Positions 16,596 to 25,092 are shown, numbered from the stretch's first letter. The stretch is DNA of 28,441 nt from Thermoplasmatota archaeon (GCA_030591285.1 JAUVBH010000001.1:1-28441), one strand, 5' to 3'. Numbers and translations are program-made. The notes: generated from the letters alone by a model not told the origin.

Positions 16596-19500
16596 TTAGG
16601 ATTGGTAGCTGTTGGAGAACTTGGTATCGATATTGAATATGTTCACAATGTTATTTCCAGGTCCCCTGTCCACTGTAAGATCGAATTCGACATTATCGCC
16701 GACCTCGTTCAGAAGTTCTACTTCAAGTGTATAGCTCAGTCTTACTGAGTAGCCAGATTGGGTTACCTGGATCGAATTTGGATTGACAAATGAGTCCAGA
16801 ACATAGGCGTTCGCGGTTGCAGTCCAAATGGGTGCTGGACTGTTGCCCGAGAAGAACGAGTCTTTGATCGAAACCGTCTGTGTGGAGTCGTTGAAAAGTG
16901 AGATCCCCCATTTGTTATCCACAAACTCGCAGTCAATAATATCCAGATCATCTTCAAGTCCTTCAACCTGCAGTCCGATCGTATTTTGAGAGAATTTGGT
17001 GCCCTGGAGTGATCCTTCTCCGTCTATCACCAGAAGTGCTGTTCCTTCTATGTCGGAGAATTCGCTGTCCACAATGTTCATTGGGGTCGTATCGAGTCGT
17101 ATCGGTCCATCCCCGAATCTGACCAATGTTCCATCCATGGTGAAATCACGTCCATCCACCATTTCCAATTGATATAACTGCCCAAGATATCCTCCAAAGA
17201 TCTGGATCGATGAAAGGCTGTCTCCGGTGATCGAGAACCAGTTGTCTGATTGGCTAGGCCTGATGTAACAATTGACGAGTTTCAGGCTGCCAAGCTCGGA
17301 AACGTGGAAACTATTGCTATCTCCCAATAGTGTTATGTTCAGATTCCTTACTTCAGCATCTGAGGGTGTAGTTAGCACAATATCCAGGTTCGCTCTGACA
17401 AGTCCGTTCACCGTATTGCTTCCCAGAATGTCCCTTCCAGAAGCAACCGAGGTCCATGTGATGTGGACATTCCTTGGTGAGATAATGTCTCCACCTGGAT
17501 TGCCTCCGATATTTGGACCCTGAAGATCGATCTCGATGGTTTTGGTCACCTGTGTTGGATCGTAGGATATAAGCAGTCCTGTTCCGGAATTATCAGTGAT
17601 GTCCGTGTTGTTGATCCTACCATAGTATCCATTTGCATCAAGGAGAGCTTCGGATGTTATGTGGATGGTTAGACCATCATCGCTGTTACCGATGATCTTC
17701 ACATCCTTCATGTGTAGGAGGTCAACACCGAGTAAACTTATACCCTGGCCCGTGTTATAATTGATCCAGGTCCTTTCGATGCTCAGTGTTCCGCCTTCCA
17801 AAAGGATGCCGTCTCCATTGTTGCTAACTATGTAATTGATCAAAGTGCCCTTTCCCATGGTGATGTCAGAATCCTTTGCAAATATTCCGTAACCCTGTGT
17901 GGTATATCCGATATCGAGACCGAATATCCCAATTTCGGACCCATCACCGATCGTCAACCCGGAATTGCACATGTACATCTCGGTATCGAGAATGTTTCCA
18001 ACTGAATTGGAACCCATGAATATACCCGGTCCATTGCAGAATGAAATGTTCACATTGGAGATATCGAAAACTGCATTATCTCCTATCATTATTCCTCCGG
18101 AACCCAGGCCGCCGCTTATTGTGGACCCCGTGCTGCCTCCCAGTATCAACTCAAAATCATCTCCGGCATATATCCCAACATTACTTTGGGAAATGCTCAC
18201 ATCTGAGATATTTGCCAAGAACCCCTCGCCAAGATAGATACCATCCAGGTCTACGCCCGTGATCCTTGAGTTTCTTATCTCTACCATACCATCAGAGGGC
18301 CAGTAGGGTATTGCGATACCGTGTGAATTACCTCCAGTAACGGTTCCAGAGATCACTACTCCAGCATCTTCACTTGTGGTCAGATCAACTGTCACTCCGC
18401 CGATACCATCGCTTCTTACATAGGATGAGGCGTTCGATGTGAAGATATCAAAGTCCTTTATTGAAAGATTGATGGGGTAGTCGATGGAGTCTCCCTCGAC
18501 ATATACCCCTGAGATCCCGAAATCACTGCTTACACTGGTGGTAGTGATCTCCATACGTGCTCCTATTGGGTAGGAATCTGGAAGGGTCACATATATGCCG
18601 ATCTCGTCTGGATCCATGTCAGAAATGTTTGACATCAGGAATCCATCCATGATCCTTATGCCATACGTTGCATTCTGAACTGTGATGTCAAAGGTTTCGA
18701 GCCACCCTCCCTCGGAGTAGACACCAGCATCCATGACATTTGTTCCATTGATGGATATGTCAAGACTGCTCAAATATGAAGTTCCCCAATCATTTCCCGC
18801 CTGGAAAACAACTTTCACACCATATTGGTTATCATCCTTCCCGATCATTTCCGAACCGTTAATGGCGACACCGGAGTCAGTCACCGCTATGAACTCATTG
18901 ATCTCAAGATCTGCGGTAGGCCCCCCAAGGACCAATTCAGAGATCATCACGTCTCCTGATGAGTGAATGTCAATGAAGTTCGTAATGGCATCATCAATGG
19001 TGATATTTTTCAGGACAAGCACATCTCCAATGGCTGTTTCACCCCAATTCACCTTATCAAATGTGAAGGAAGGGGATCCATGATAAAGCTCGCCATCGTC
19101 ATTTCCCAGTATTGGGTCGCCAAGATAGATGCAACCCACTTCGTCAGCTAGAGGGGTCCATTTGGTGCGGAGCTGGTGGGGTCCCGCCGATAGTATGGAA
19201 AGATCCACCTTTGCATCATCCCCGTTCACCCATTCATCGAAAATGGTGTTGCCTTTCGGGAAACCCGGGAAGCTTGTCCAGATGCCTGTATTGTTGTATT
19301 CAAGTGTAAATATGCCCAATGCAGACCTTGAATCCAGGAAGTATGGTAGCTTCAGATAGGGATTGCTCATGTTGGTTGTATCGATGTAGATGTAAGCCAA
19401 TCCATCCTCATCATCCTGGTAGTAGCGATTGGTAACGTCATATGGGGTCCAGGTGGAAACATTGCTTATCTGGATAGGGGTCCACGCTGTTCCATTGATG

Positions 19501-20789
19501 GTCATGTTCATCAAGCTGGTCGAAGTGTTATCCCATGTATGTTTCATGTCTATGTCAATTGAACCAGAGCCATCAAGTTCCATGTGAGAGTGTGATATTT
19601 CTACACCCTGGGATAGAATTGAGATCTTATTGGTTATCTCATGGAAAGTGACATTGAATATTTCTCCGGACCTAAGTGACATTATGGAAGAATCCGCTGG
19701 TGTGAGGTCAGGGCCGAATATATCAGTTTCACTGATCATAAGTTCGGATCCCTTCTCTGAGGTGATCGTATAGTGTTCTCCCTTGCTTTTGATGGTGCAG
19801 TTCTCGATAACGATCTTACCTCCGGTCTTGACCGTTAAACCATCACCATATCCCAGGAAAACAACCTCAGAATGTCTGATGGACAAAGTAACACCATCAA
19901 CCACCTCTGTGGTGCTGATCAATACAGGGCCAGTTGTTATTGTGAGGTTACCCGCGATGGAAGCATCGGACAGGAAATTTGTGACATTATATGTCTTCAA
20001 GAATGTGGTGCTAAGATCAAATTTATCGGTGGCTGTGACATTTAGCGAATGATTTCCAAAAGAGCTGGGAATAGTGATCGCAGTACCATCCCATGTGGCA
20101 GGGGTTCCCGCATCCCAGGAAAATGTCACCTTATCGTTATCCACCAGCCACTGATGGTCAGAGGATATGTCGGTAAGGGTCAAATTCAGCATACCACTGC
20201 TTTTGGCATAGGTGACACCTGAATAAGTTGCAACTGACGCTCCGGGTTCTACAGGTGAGATGGCTGGACCACCGGTATCGACCATGAAATAGAGGAGGGG
20301 TGCATCACCGGTATTGTTCTTCCTCAGTGTCACCATGTCACCATCTTCCGCTTTTATGTGGATCCCATCGGATGACGACTGGAAGTTCTGAGAGAGGTCC
20401 TCATCGATGGTGATGTTACCTGTGAACTCCGCTCCTGTTCCATTGTAATTCAATCCCCAGGAGGTCCAGTACTTGATCGTACCTGCTGAGTTGTTCACAA
20501 TGATGTCAATGACAAGCATGTCCTCAGTGAGAATTGTTGATGGTGCTGACATATTGATAGCTGTGATGTTCACAACATCATCGTCTGTGACCACATCTCC
20601 ATCAGAAAACATACCTTGGAATGAACCAACGACCTTCTCTCCAGCAACTGATTGGACGTTGTAGAAATCCGCTCCGCTCACTTCAACATCGCCTGGTCCC
20701 ATGATGAATGCAATGAAAACCAGTGCCAGAATGCCGATAGCTGCCGGAATGACAGATGAGCCTACAAAAATCCCCTTGTTCCGGTTCAT
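16596..20789 (-). CDS. N-terminal part of a split giant surface protein: signal/anchor plus long parallel beta-helix
   Basis: 1,397 residues. The start at ATG 20789 is backed by GGAGG seven bases upstream. A hydrophobic signal (FVGSSVIPAAIGILALVFIAFI) covers about residues 8-30. The N-terminal third is Ig-like and mixed beta. Residues about 600-1340 are dominated by short repeated strands and turns (GIYLGEGFLANISDVSIS, GIFMGSNSVGNILDTEMY, GIFAKDSDITMGKGTLI), the pattern of right-handed parallel beta-helices (PbH1/NosD-like repeats). About 30 N-x-S/T sequons are scattered through it. There is no C-terminal membrane anchor, unlike the other surface proteins here; the anchor lies in the next open frame after a single TAA. 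Together the two would make about 2,118 residues. A structural, adhesive or polysaccharide-binding role is possible; no catalytic motif is evident. Confidence 0.75.
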   Translation of the reverse strand: MNRNKGIFVGSSVIPAAIGILALVFIAFIMGPGDVEVSGADFYNVQSVAGEKVVGSFQGMFSDGDVVTDDDVVNITAINMSAPSTILTEDMLVIDIIVNNSAGTIKYWTSWGLNYNGTGAEFTGNITIDEDLSQNFQSSSDGIHIKAEDGDMVTLRKNNTGDAPLLYFMVDTGGPAISPVEPGASVATYSGVTYAKSSGMLNLTLTDISSDHQWLVDNDKVTFSWDAGTPATWDGTAITIPSSFGNHSLNVTATDKFDLSTTFLKTYNVTNFLSDASIAGNLTITTGPVLISTTEVVDGVTLSIRHSEVVFLGYGDGLTVKTGGKIVIENCTIKSKGEHYTITSEKGSELMISETDIFGPDLTPADSSIMSLRSGEIFNVTFHEITNKISILSQGVEISHSHMELDGSGSIDIDMKHTWDNTSTSLMNMTINGTAWTPIQISNVSTWTPYDVTNRYYQDDEDGLAYIYIDTTNMSNPYLKLPYFLDSRSALGIFTLEYNNTGIWTSFPGFPKGNTIFDEWVNGDDAKVDLSILSAGPHQLRTKWTPLADEVGCIYLGDPILGNDDGELYHGSPSFTFDKVNWGETAIGDVLVLKNITIDDAITNFIDIHSSGDVMISELVLGGPTADLEINEFIAVTDSGVAINGSEMIGKDDNQYGVKVVFQAGNDWGTSYLSSLDISINGTNVMDAGVYSEGGWLETFDITVQNATYGIRIMDGFLMSNISDMDPDEIGIYVTLPDSYPIGARMEITTTSVSSDFGISGVYVEGDSIDYPINLSIKDFDIFTSNASSYVRSDGIGGVTVDLTTSEDAGVVISGTVTGGNSHGIAIPYWPSDGMVEIRNSRITGVDLDGIYLGEGFLANISDVSISQSNVGIYAGDDFELILGGSTGSTISGGLGSGGIMIGDNAVFDISNVNISFCNGPGIFMGSNSVGNILDTEMYMCNSGLTIGDGSEIGIFGLDIGYTTQGYGIFAKDSDITMGKGTLINYIVSNNGDGILLEGGTLSIERTWINYNTGQGISLLGVDLLHMKDVKIIGNSDDGLTIHITSEALLDANGYYGRINNTDITDNSGTGLLISYDPTQVTKTIEIDLQGPNIGGNPGGDIISPRNVHITWTSVASGRDILGSNTVNGLVRANLDIVLTTPSDAEVRNLNITLLGDSNSFHVSELGSLKLVNCYIRPSQSDNWFSITGDSLSSIQIFGGYLGQLYQLEMVDGRDFTMDGTLVRFGDGPIRLDTTPMNIVDSEFSDIEGTALLVIDGEGSLQGTKFSQNTIGLQVEGLEDDLDIIDCEFVDNKWGISLFNDSTQTVSIKDSFFSGNSPAPIWTATANAYVLDSFVNPNSIQVTQSGYSVRLSYTLEVELLNEVGDNVEFDLTVDRGPGNNIVNIFNIDTKFSNSYQS

Positions 20790-20866
20790 AATACTCCTCC
20801 ATGAAGTCCGAAATCCTCTGAATCCAGGTTCCCGGTGTCCGAACCCGCTCCTATTACTTTGTACCT

Positions 20867-20878
20867 ATTTTAATTATA
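20867..20878 (-). promoter_or_regulatory. TATA box for the giant surface-protein gene
   Basis: The minus strand reads TATAATTAAAAT. Transcription would start near 20848, leaving a leader of about 59 nt with GGAGG just before ATG 20789. Confidence 0.5.
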
Positions 20879-20902
20879 GGGTGAAAATTACAAATCATGA
20901 TA

Positions 20903-20924
20903 CTGCTGGACCCCTGCTGGACCC
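20903..20924. repeat. Tandem 11-bp repeat upstream of the giant gene promoter
   Basis: CTGCTGGACCC occurs twice with no spacer (20903-20913 and 20914-20924), about 25-50 bp upstream of the TATA box on the minus strand. It could be a paired activator site or a chance duplication; nothing else supports a role. Confidence 0.4.
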
Positions 20925-20936
20925 ATGGTAAATTAA

Positions 20937-23900
20937 TCAACCTTTGATCTTTTTCAAACTCTTCAGTTTGTTATACCTCGGGAGGTACAGTCGGTAGGCA
21001 GATGTGAGGATAAAAATTGCAGAATATGCCGAGAAGACCAGAAGGATGATGATCAGCAGAATGAACTCCCGTATTGATGGTATATTCACTAGGAAAACAG
21101 CTGCCAACCCCATCACCATTGTGGTTGTCGACTCGATGAATGACCATCCGGAGGTATCGGCAGCATACATCACACCTTCAAGTGTGAAGTTCTTTTCACG
21201 GACCCTTTCAGTGATATGTATGGAGAAATCCACACCAATTCCAATGATGATCGAACCGATAAGAGCGGTAAATAGATTGAGGTCACCGGAGAACATGCTC
21301 TCCCCAGGTGCCATCGCTTCCCCTATAGCTCCTATTCCCCATATTGCTGCATACTGCCAGAATACAACGAGAGTCACAGGGAGGATGGTGATAAGAGCGA
21401 TCCTCCATGATTTGAAAACTACGAACAACAACAGGAAGACCATGATGAGAGCCATGATGGTTGACTGGTTTGCACTGTCTATGAGCACATCGTTCACTGT
21501 GACCAGGACCTTTCCGAAACCGGAAAGTGGAGATGCTGTTTGGCTCCCCCCCCCAGCCTCATCTGCTGTCACGAAGTAAACTTCATCAATTGCCCGGTCC
21601 ACTTCATCCACGACAACTTCGGTGTCGATAATGTCCATATTTGGCATGTTGATATAAATGATGGTTTTTCCATAGGTGTCGTTGATCAACATGCCACGAA
21701 TTTCTTCACCTAGGGAATTGTAGAAAATATTGATTAAAAAGACATCCAGATCCTCCTCGAGATATCTATTGATCGGATCATAATCTGGAGCAGTCTGTAT
21801 CGCATGCCAAAATGAATATCCAATGACATTTGAATAGATCCATTTCTCAAATTCTGCAACAGGGTCTTCGATTAGTTCCCCCGGTAATGGTGGTATTAAT
21901 TCTTTCAATGTGCCGATAAACTGTTGATAGGCCTCTGAAGAGGTAAAATTAGGAATTTCTATCATTTTCATTATATCAACTATGGATATAGCATCCGCAT
22001 TTTCGATACCATTTCCATTCACTCCATCTCCATCGATAATCTGCATCAATCTATCGATGTGGTATAATGTATTCTCATAATCCTTCATGCTCCCCTGAAT
22101 ATGCTCGTCTCTACCATCACCATCCTCATCCCAGGCTGGATCCCCTCTAACAAGCATTAGCCCAATCTGCCCGGATCCGAAGGTGTCTGATTGTTCCGAC
22201 ATCTTCTGGACAACCGGTTCGTCAGCTGGAGATAGGCTGATGTAATCCATATTTGCTTCAACAATGGAGAAACCACCAAGCTTCAGTCCCGTCCCTGGAA
22301 TGGTTGAAGGTGGTGAGAGTGACAGGGAGGCCAGTGCGAATAAAATTCCCAGTATCAGGATCTTCCTCGAATGCTTCATAGGAATATTTCCAAGTCTTCT
22401 GGCACCAGAACTCTTCGTGACTGCTTTCTTCTCCTTGTTTCCTACAAGCTTCTTGTAATCCAACCATATGACCAGAGAAGGGGTCATCAGGATCGTAGTG
22501 ATATAACTCGCAAGTATACCTGTGGAAAGACCGAAACCAAGCACCTGCATGGTTGCCATGTCCACTGTCATCATGGCACCGAAGCCAAAAGCTGTGGTCA
22601 TCGCCGATAAGAAGATCGCTTTTCCGGTGGTCCTTAAAGCATATCGTATTCTCTTCTCTTTATCCTCTATCTTACTTTCTTCCGAATATCTGTTGGCAAT
22701 GTACAGGCCGTAGGCTACTCCAAGCGCGATCAATATTGGAGCAACGAGCACCACCTGAGGGGTAAGAACGGGGAGAACCAATCCCATGAGACCAAATGAG
22801 ATTATCGACGAGAATGTGACAGGTATCAGGGTGATAAGTATTATCTTCCAGGTCCTGTGGAATATCAGAAGAGATGCAGCAACCATTGCCATGGCCCATG
22901 GAAGAACCTTCGTCATCTCCTTCATGGTCCTGTCGGATATCATCCTTGCCAATGGGGTTGGACCGGTCAGGGTCATGCGTGAATGTATATTTCCTTCACG
23001 ATAGCTTTCTAACCATTGGTCTGTGGTATCAACACTTCCTGGTCTTACACCAGGGTCTACGAAAAAGGGTTCGATCTCAACATTGATGCTATTGATAAGT
23101 TCGACCTGATCGACGGATTGAGAGAGCCCCATCAGGATCAGTGCAGAATCATAAATTCCGTCCTTGTTCACATCTGCAACCAAACCTGAAATTGAATTTG
23201 GACCAGCCTGGGTGAAGAACTCATCGATCAATCTCTGATCCGGAGGAATGGAATAGTTTCCCTTGTACTGGTCAGGAATTCTGTAGTTGATCAGGTCATT
23301 TGGAAGTTCATTGAAAAATGATTCTTCGATGGCGGTGGAAGTATAGTTGAGGGTTTTTATGAGTGTAGAGATCGAGAAACAGAATATGATACCGTCTTCG
23401 ACCCCCTTGTCGGATTTGTTGTAATTCAGACTCTCCTCGAGTTCCGATATTTCAACAAGTACATTGTAATCGGTAATGTTTGTCTCATCAGTTGGATCGA
23501 ACTTATTCTGTGTTTCTACAAAGATAGTTGCAAGGTCGGTGGACCAGTCCTTCTTCATCTCAAAGAGAACCTTTTCAGCATCTGACCCACCGGGCAGGTA
23601 TACCTCGAAATCTCCCCTGATCTTGCTTTGCATGTGCGTCTTACGGGTTTCCAAGAACTCTGGTCCGATAACTCCAAAATAGCCCAGAAGAAGAGATGCA
23701 ACCACTACCAATGCGAAGACGGTCTTTCTCCATTTAAGGACACCCTCCATAATGGTATCCAATGGTTTTGATTTGAACATCCTCTGAGAATATTCGCCTG
23801 CTCCTTCATCTAAGTCCCGGATCCTCTTCCCGGTATCTATCAAGAATGATTTCGCTTTCCCCCCATAGACAGGTGTCTTATCACTGATCTCGGATACAAC

Positions 23901-24029
23901 ACGGTCCAGGGTCTCTTCCATATCCTGGGTAGTATCGCCTCTGTACAACCGTTTGTAATCCCTCTTGAACGGGCCCCGTCCCTTTGGGCCACCTTTGCTC
24001 CTTGGTGTATTTTTATCATCAAAGGGCAA
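20937..24029 (-). CDS. MMPL/RND-superfamily membrane protein (predicted exporter)
   Basis: 1,030 residues with the duplicated RND layout. A hydrophilic, charged cytoplasmic N-terminal extension covers about 1-95. TM1 is at about 101-122, an extracytoplasmic domain at about 130-370, five helices at about 375-525, a linker, TM7 at about 556-575, a second large loop at about 580-850 and five helices at about 853-1015. The TM4-equivalent motifs are GVAYGLYIANRYSEE (437-451) and GVDFSIHITERVRE (932-945). The loops contain EF-hand-like acidic stretches (ADVNKDGIYD, DEDGDGRDE, DGDGVNGNG). Relatives (MmpL, HpnN, archaeal 'predicted exporters') move lipids or hydrophobic molecules using the ion gradient. 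The substrate is unknown. The start is a TTG without a clear ribosome binding site, so the N-terminus is uncertain; the next in-frame ATG is at residue 37. The gene lies on the same strand as the giant surface protein and upstream of it. Confidence 0.85.
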   Translation of the reverse strand: MPFDDKNTPRSKGGPKGRGPFKRDYKRLYRGDTTQDMEETLDRVVSEISDKTPVYGGKAKSFLIDTGKRIRDLDEGAGEYSQRMFKSKPLDTIMEGVLKWRKTVFALVVVASLLLGYFGVIGPEFLETRKTHMQSKIRGDFEVYLPGGSDAEKVLFEMKKDWSTDLATIFVETQNKFDPTDETNITDYNVLVEISELEESLNYNKSDKGVEDGIIFCFSISTLIKTLNYTSTAIEESFFNELPNDLINYRIPDQYKGNYSIPPDQRLIDEFFTQAGPNSISGLVADVNKDGIYDSALILMGLSQSVDQVELINSINVEIEPFFVDPGVRPGSVDTTDQWLESYREGNIHSRMTLTGPTPLARMISDRTMKEMTKVLPWAMAMVAASLLIFHRTWKIILITLIPVTFSSIISFGLMGLVLPVLTPQVVLVAPILIALGVAYGLYIANRYSEESKIEDKEKRIRYALRTTGKAIFLSAMTTAFGFGAMMTVDMATMQVLGFGLSTGILASYITTILMTPSLVIWLDYKKLVGNKEKKAVTKSSGARRLGNIPMKHSRKILILGILFALASLSLSPPSTIPGTGLKLGGFSIVEANMDYISLSPADEPVVQKMSEQSDTFGSGQIGLMLVRGDPAWDEDGDGRDEHIQGSMKDYENTLYHIDRLMQIIDGDGVNGNGIENADAISIVDIMKMIEIPNFTSSEAYQQFIGTLKELIPPLPGELIEDPVAEFEKWIYSNVIGYSFWHAIQTAPDYDPINRYLEEDLDVFLINIFYNSLGEEIRGMLINDTYGKTIIYINMPNMDIIDTEVVVDEVDRAIDEVYFVTADEAGGGSQTASPLSGFGKVLVTVNDVLIDSANQSTIMALIMVFLLLFVVFKSWRIALITILPVTLVVFWQYAAIWGIGAIGEAMAPGESMFSGDLNLFTALIGSIIIGIGVDFSIHITERVREKNFTLEGVMYAADTSGWSFIESTTTMVMGLAAVFLVNIPSIREFILLIIILLVFSAYSAIFILTSAYRLYLPRYNKLKSLKKIKG

Positions 24030-24080
24030 GTTCCAACACTGTCCTGGAAGTATGTTCCAAACCTGGATTAAACTAAGGGT

Positions 24081-24088
24081 AATTATAT
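24081..24088 (-). promoter_or_regulatory. TATA box for the RND-type gene
   Basis: The minus strand reads ATATAATT, about 57 nt upstream of TTG 24029. Transcription near 24061 would leave a leader of about 30 nt. Confidence 0.4.
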
Positions 24089-24125
24089 GATTTGGTCACG
24101 AAATGAAATTTTCCAAGGGCCATTT

Positions 24126-24395
24126 TTATGCTTTTTCTGCACGTTCTCTGGCTCTTTTTGAATATATGAAACTGACTATCAGGGATAAAACGATCCCAAC
24201 CAAAAGTCCAACAAGAGCAGAATACTGATTTCCCATGTCAAATAAGTTGGGAAATACGTTTAGAATGAAGAACACAGCGATCGAAAGTGGAATGATCACT
24301 ATTGACCAGAGAATGAAACTATAAAAGAACCATGACCCCGGGCTGAGGATCTTCCTTTCACTCTTACCCGTTTTCTTCTCAAGGTCTTCAACCAT
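24126..24395 (-). CDS. Small two-helix membrane protein, function unknown
   Basis: An 89-residue protein starting at ATG 24395, preceded by GGAGTGA with five bases of spacing; the upstream GTG at 24404 lies within that site. A charged N-terminus (MVEDLEKKTGKSERK) is followed by helices at about 23-47 and 58-78, and a basic tail (SKRARERAEKA). A very good TATA box lies at 24437-24446. I recognise no family. It is upstream of the RND-type gene on the same strand but has its own promoter, and that gene appears to have one too. Confidence 0.65.
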   Translation of the reverse strand: MVEDLEKKTGKSERKILSPGSWFFYSFILWSIVIIPLSIAVFFILNVFPNLFDMGNQYSALVGLLVGIVLSLIVSFIYSKRARERAEKA

Positions 24396-24436
24396 GATGT
24401 TCACTCCTTGTGGATTTTGGGGAACTCAAGGGCTCT

Positions 24437-24446
24437 TATATAAATG
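24437..24446 (-). promoter_or_regulatory. TATA box for the small membrane protein gene
   Basis: The minus strand reads ATTTATATAA, a near-consensus archaeal TATA. Transcription near 24417 would give a leader of about 20 nt containing the ribosome binding site. Confidence 0.6.
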
Positions 24447-24490
24447 TTGCCGATTTCTTGGTTCGATCCGCCTGTTTCACTTCTGAAAAA

Positions 24491-24500
24491 TAATATATAT
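24491..24500 (+). promoter_or_regulatory. TATA box for a candidate small RNA
   Basis: TAATATATAT is a strong TATA-like element on the plus strand. It predicts transcription starting near 24522, where no convincing coding sequence begins. It is divergent from the promoter of the small membrane protein. Confidence 0.5.
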
Positions 24501-24521
24501 CGGTTTATCTCATGCCATTTA

Positions 24522-24662
24522 GGCAATGGGTGGGGGAGTGGGGAATGTCCACTGTCTTGCCAAAGATAAGGGACGGATGGATCTACGAGTGGGAGTGGTT
24601 TCCCGGGGGAATAATTTAGGGTGTGAATTGGATAGGCCCCCTTCGGGGGGCATTATTCTTTT
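24522..24662 (+). ncRNA. Candidate structured small RNA, family unknown
   Basis: A stretch of about 140 nt is bounded by a TATA box (24491-24500) and an intrinsic-type terminator (24636-24661). It is G-rich compared with its surroundings. It can form GTCC (24547-24550) with GGAC (24571-24574), enclosing CTT/AAG, and a GGGA/TCCC hairpin (24591-24604). An ATG at 24526 opens a 70-codon frame, but that frame runs through the terminator hairpin and its product (MGGGVGNVHCLAKDKG...) looks non-protein. I do not recognise RNase P, SRP, 5S or box C/D features. Ends are estimates. Confidence 0.4.
24636..24661 (+). terminator. UUCG-capped hairpin terminator
   Basis: GCCCCC (24636-24641), a TTCG tetraloop (24642-24645) and GGGGGC (24646-24651) are followed by ATTATTCTTTTAATTTT. 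The UUCG loop is an unusually stable cap. The T-rich side is on the plus strand, so it ends the candidate RNA. Confidence 0.65.
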
Positions 24663-24680
24663 AATTTTCCTGAAAATAGA

Positions 24681-24696
24681 ACAGCCAAATGGCTGT
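24681..24696 (-). terminator. Possible terminator of the coiled-coil gene
   Basis: ACAGCC-AAAT-GGCTGT forms a six-pair hairpin. On the minus strand it is followed by TCTATTTTC and lies about 40 nt after the stop of the coiled-coil gene. Confidence 0.4.
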
Positions 24697-24738
24697 AGTT
24701 ATTTGGCATTGATCAGAATATTTCAGGTCTATGGATGA

Positions 24739-24966
24739 TCACATGCAGTATCGCCCACTCTTGAGGAGCGGATCATAGTTCATCATACTTGGGTCCATGT
24801 CAAGGTCCATATCGTCGTTGGATTCAAGATTGACCAGCATTTCAACAAGCATATTGACCATGCTTCGGAGCTCCCTGACCTCTGATCTGAGGTCTTCTAT
24901 TGTCTGGAGAACCTCTGTGTCTCCAGATTTGGGGTCCTTTTTTACAATATTCGAATTCTTGCTCAA
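24739..24966 (-). CDS. Small coiled-coil protein, function unknown
   Basis: A 75-residue protein, if started at TTG 24966, which has GGTGA four bases upstream. The frame is open to 25035, but that stretch overlaps the TATA box (25021-25030), so it is mostly or wholly untranscribed. The middle (EVLQTIEDLRSEVRELRSMV, continuing to about residue 50) has heptad-like hydrophobic spacing and should form a coiled coil, probably a dimer or oligomer. The C-terminus is acidic and Met-rich (NDDMDLDMDPSMMNYDP). There are no membrane segments. I recognise no family. It is divergent from the nitrilase-family gene. Confidence 0.55.
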   Translation of the reverse strand: MSKNSNIVKKDPKSGDTEVLQTIEDLRSEVRELRSMVNMLVEMLVNLESNDDMDLDMDPSMMNYDPLLKSGRYCM

Positions 24967-25020
24967 ATGCTCACCTTCTTGGAACCATGGGAAACTCCAA
25001 GCTTTAAATCGAGTTAGACC

Positions 25021-25030
25021 AGATATATAT
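25021..25030 (-). promoter_or_regulatory. TATA box for the coiled-coil gene
   Basis: The minus strand reads ATATATATCT. Transcription near 25001 leaves a leader of about 35 nt containing GGTGA before TTG 24966. Confidence 0.5.
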
Positions 25031-25092
25031 TTCAACCTTTTGGTATGAAGATAACATCTTCTATGAACCTTTTCTACGATATTGGATAAACG

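Noticed and set aside
16596..16598. Recoding of the in-frame stop as selenocysteine or pyrrolysine
   Set aside because: The codon is TAA; selenocysteine uses TGA and pyrrolysine TAG.
20903..20924. Tandem 11-bp repeat as an attachment site or origin iteron
   Set aside because: Only two copies, no integrase, replication gene or AT-rich melting region nearby; at most a paired regulator site.
24526..24738. 70-codon frame starting with ATG at a leaderless-like position
   Set aside because: It crosses the UUCG terminator, has no family features and an odd composition; a small RNA explains the signals better.
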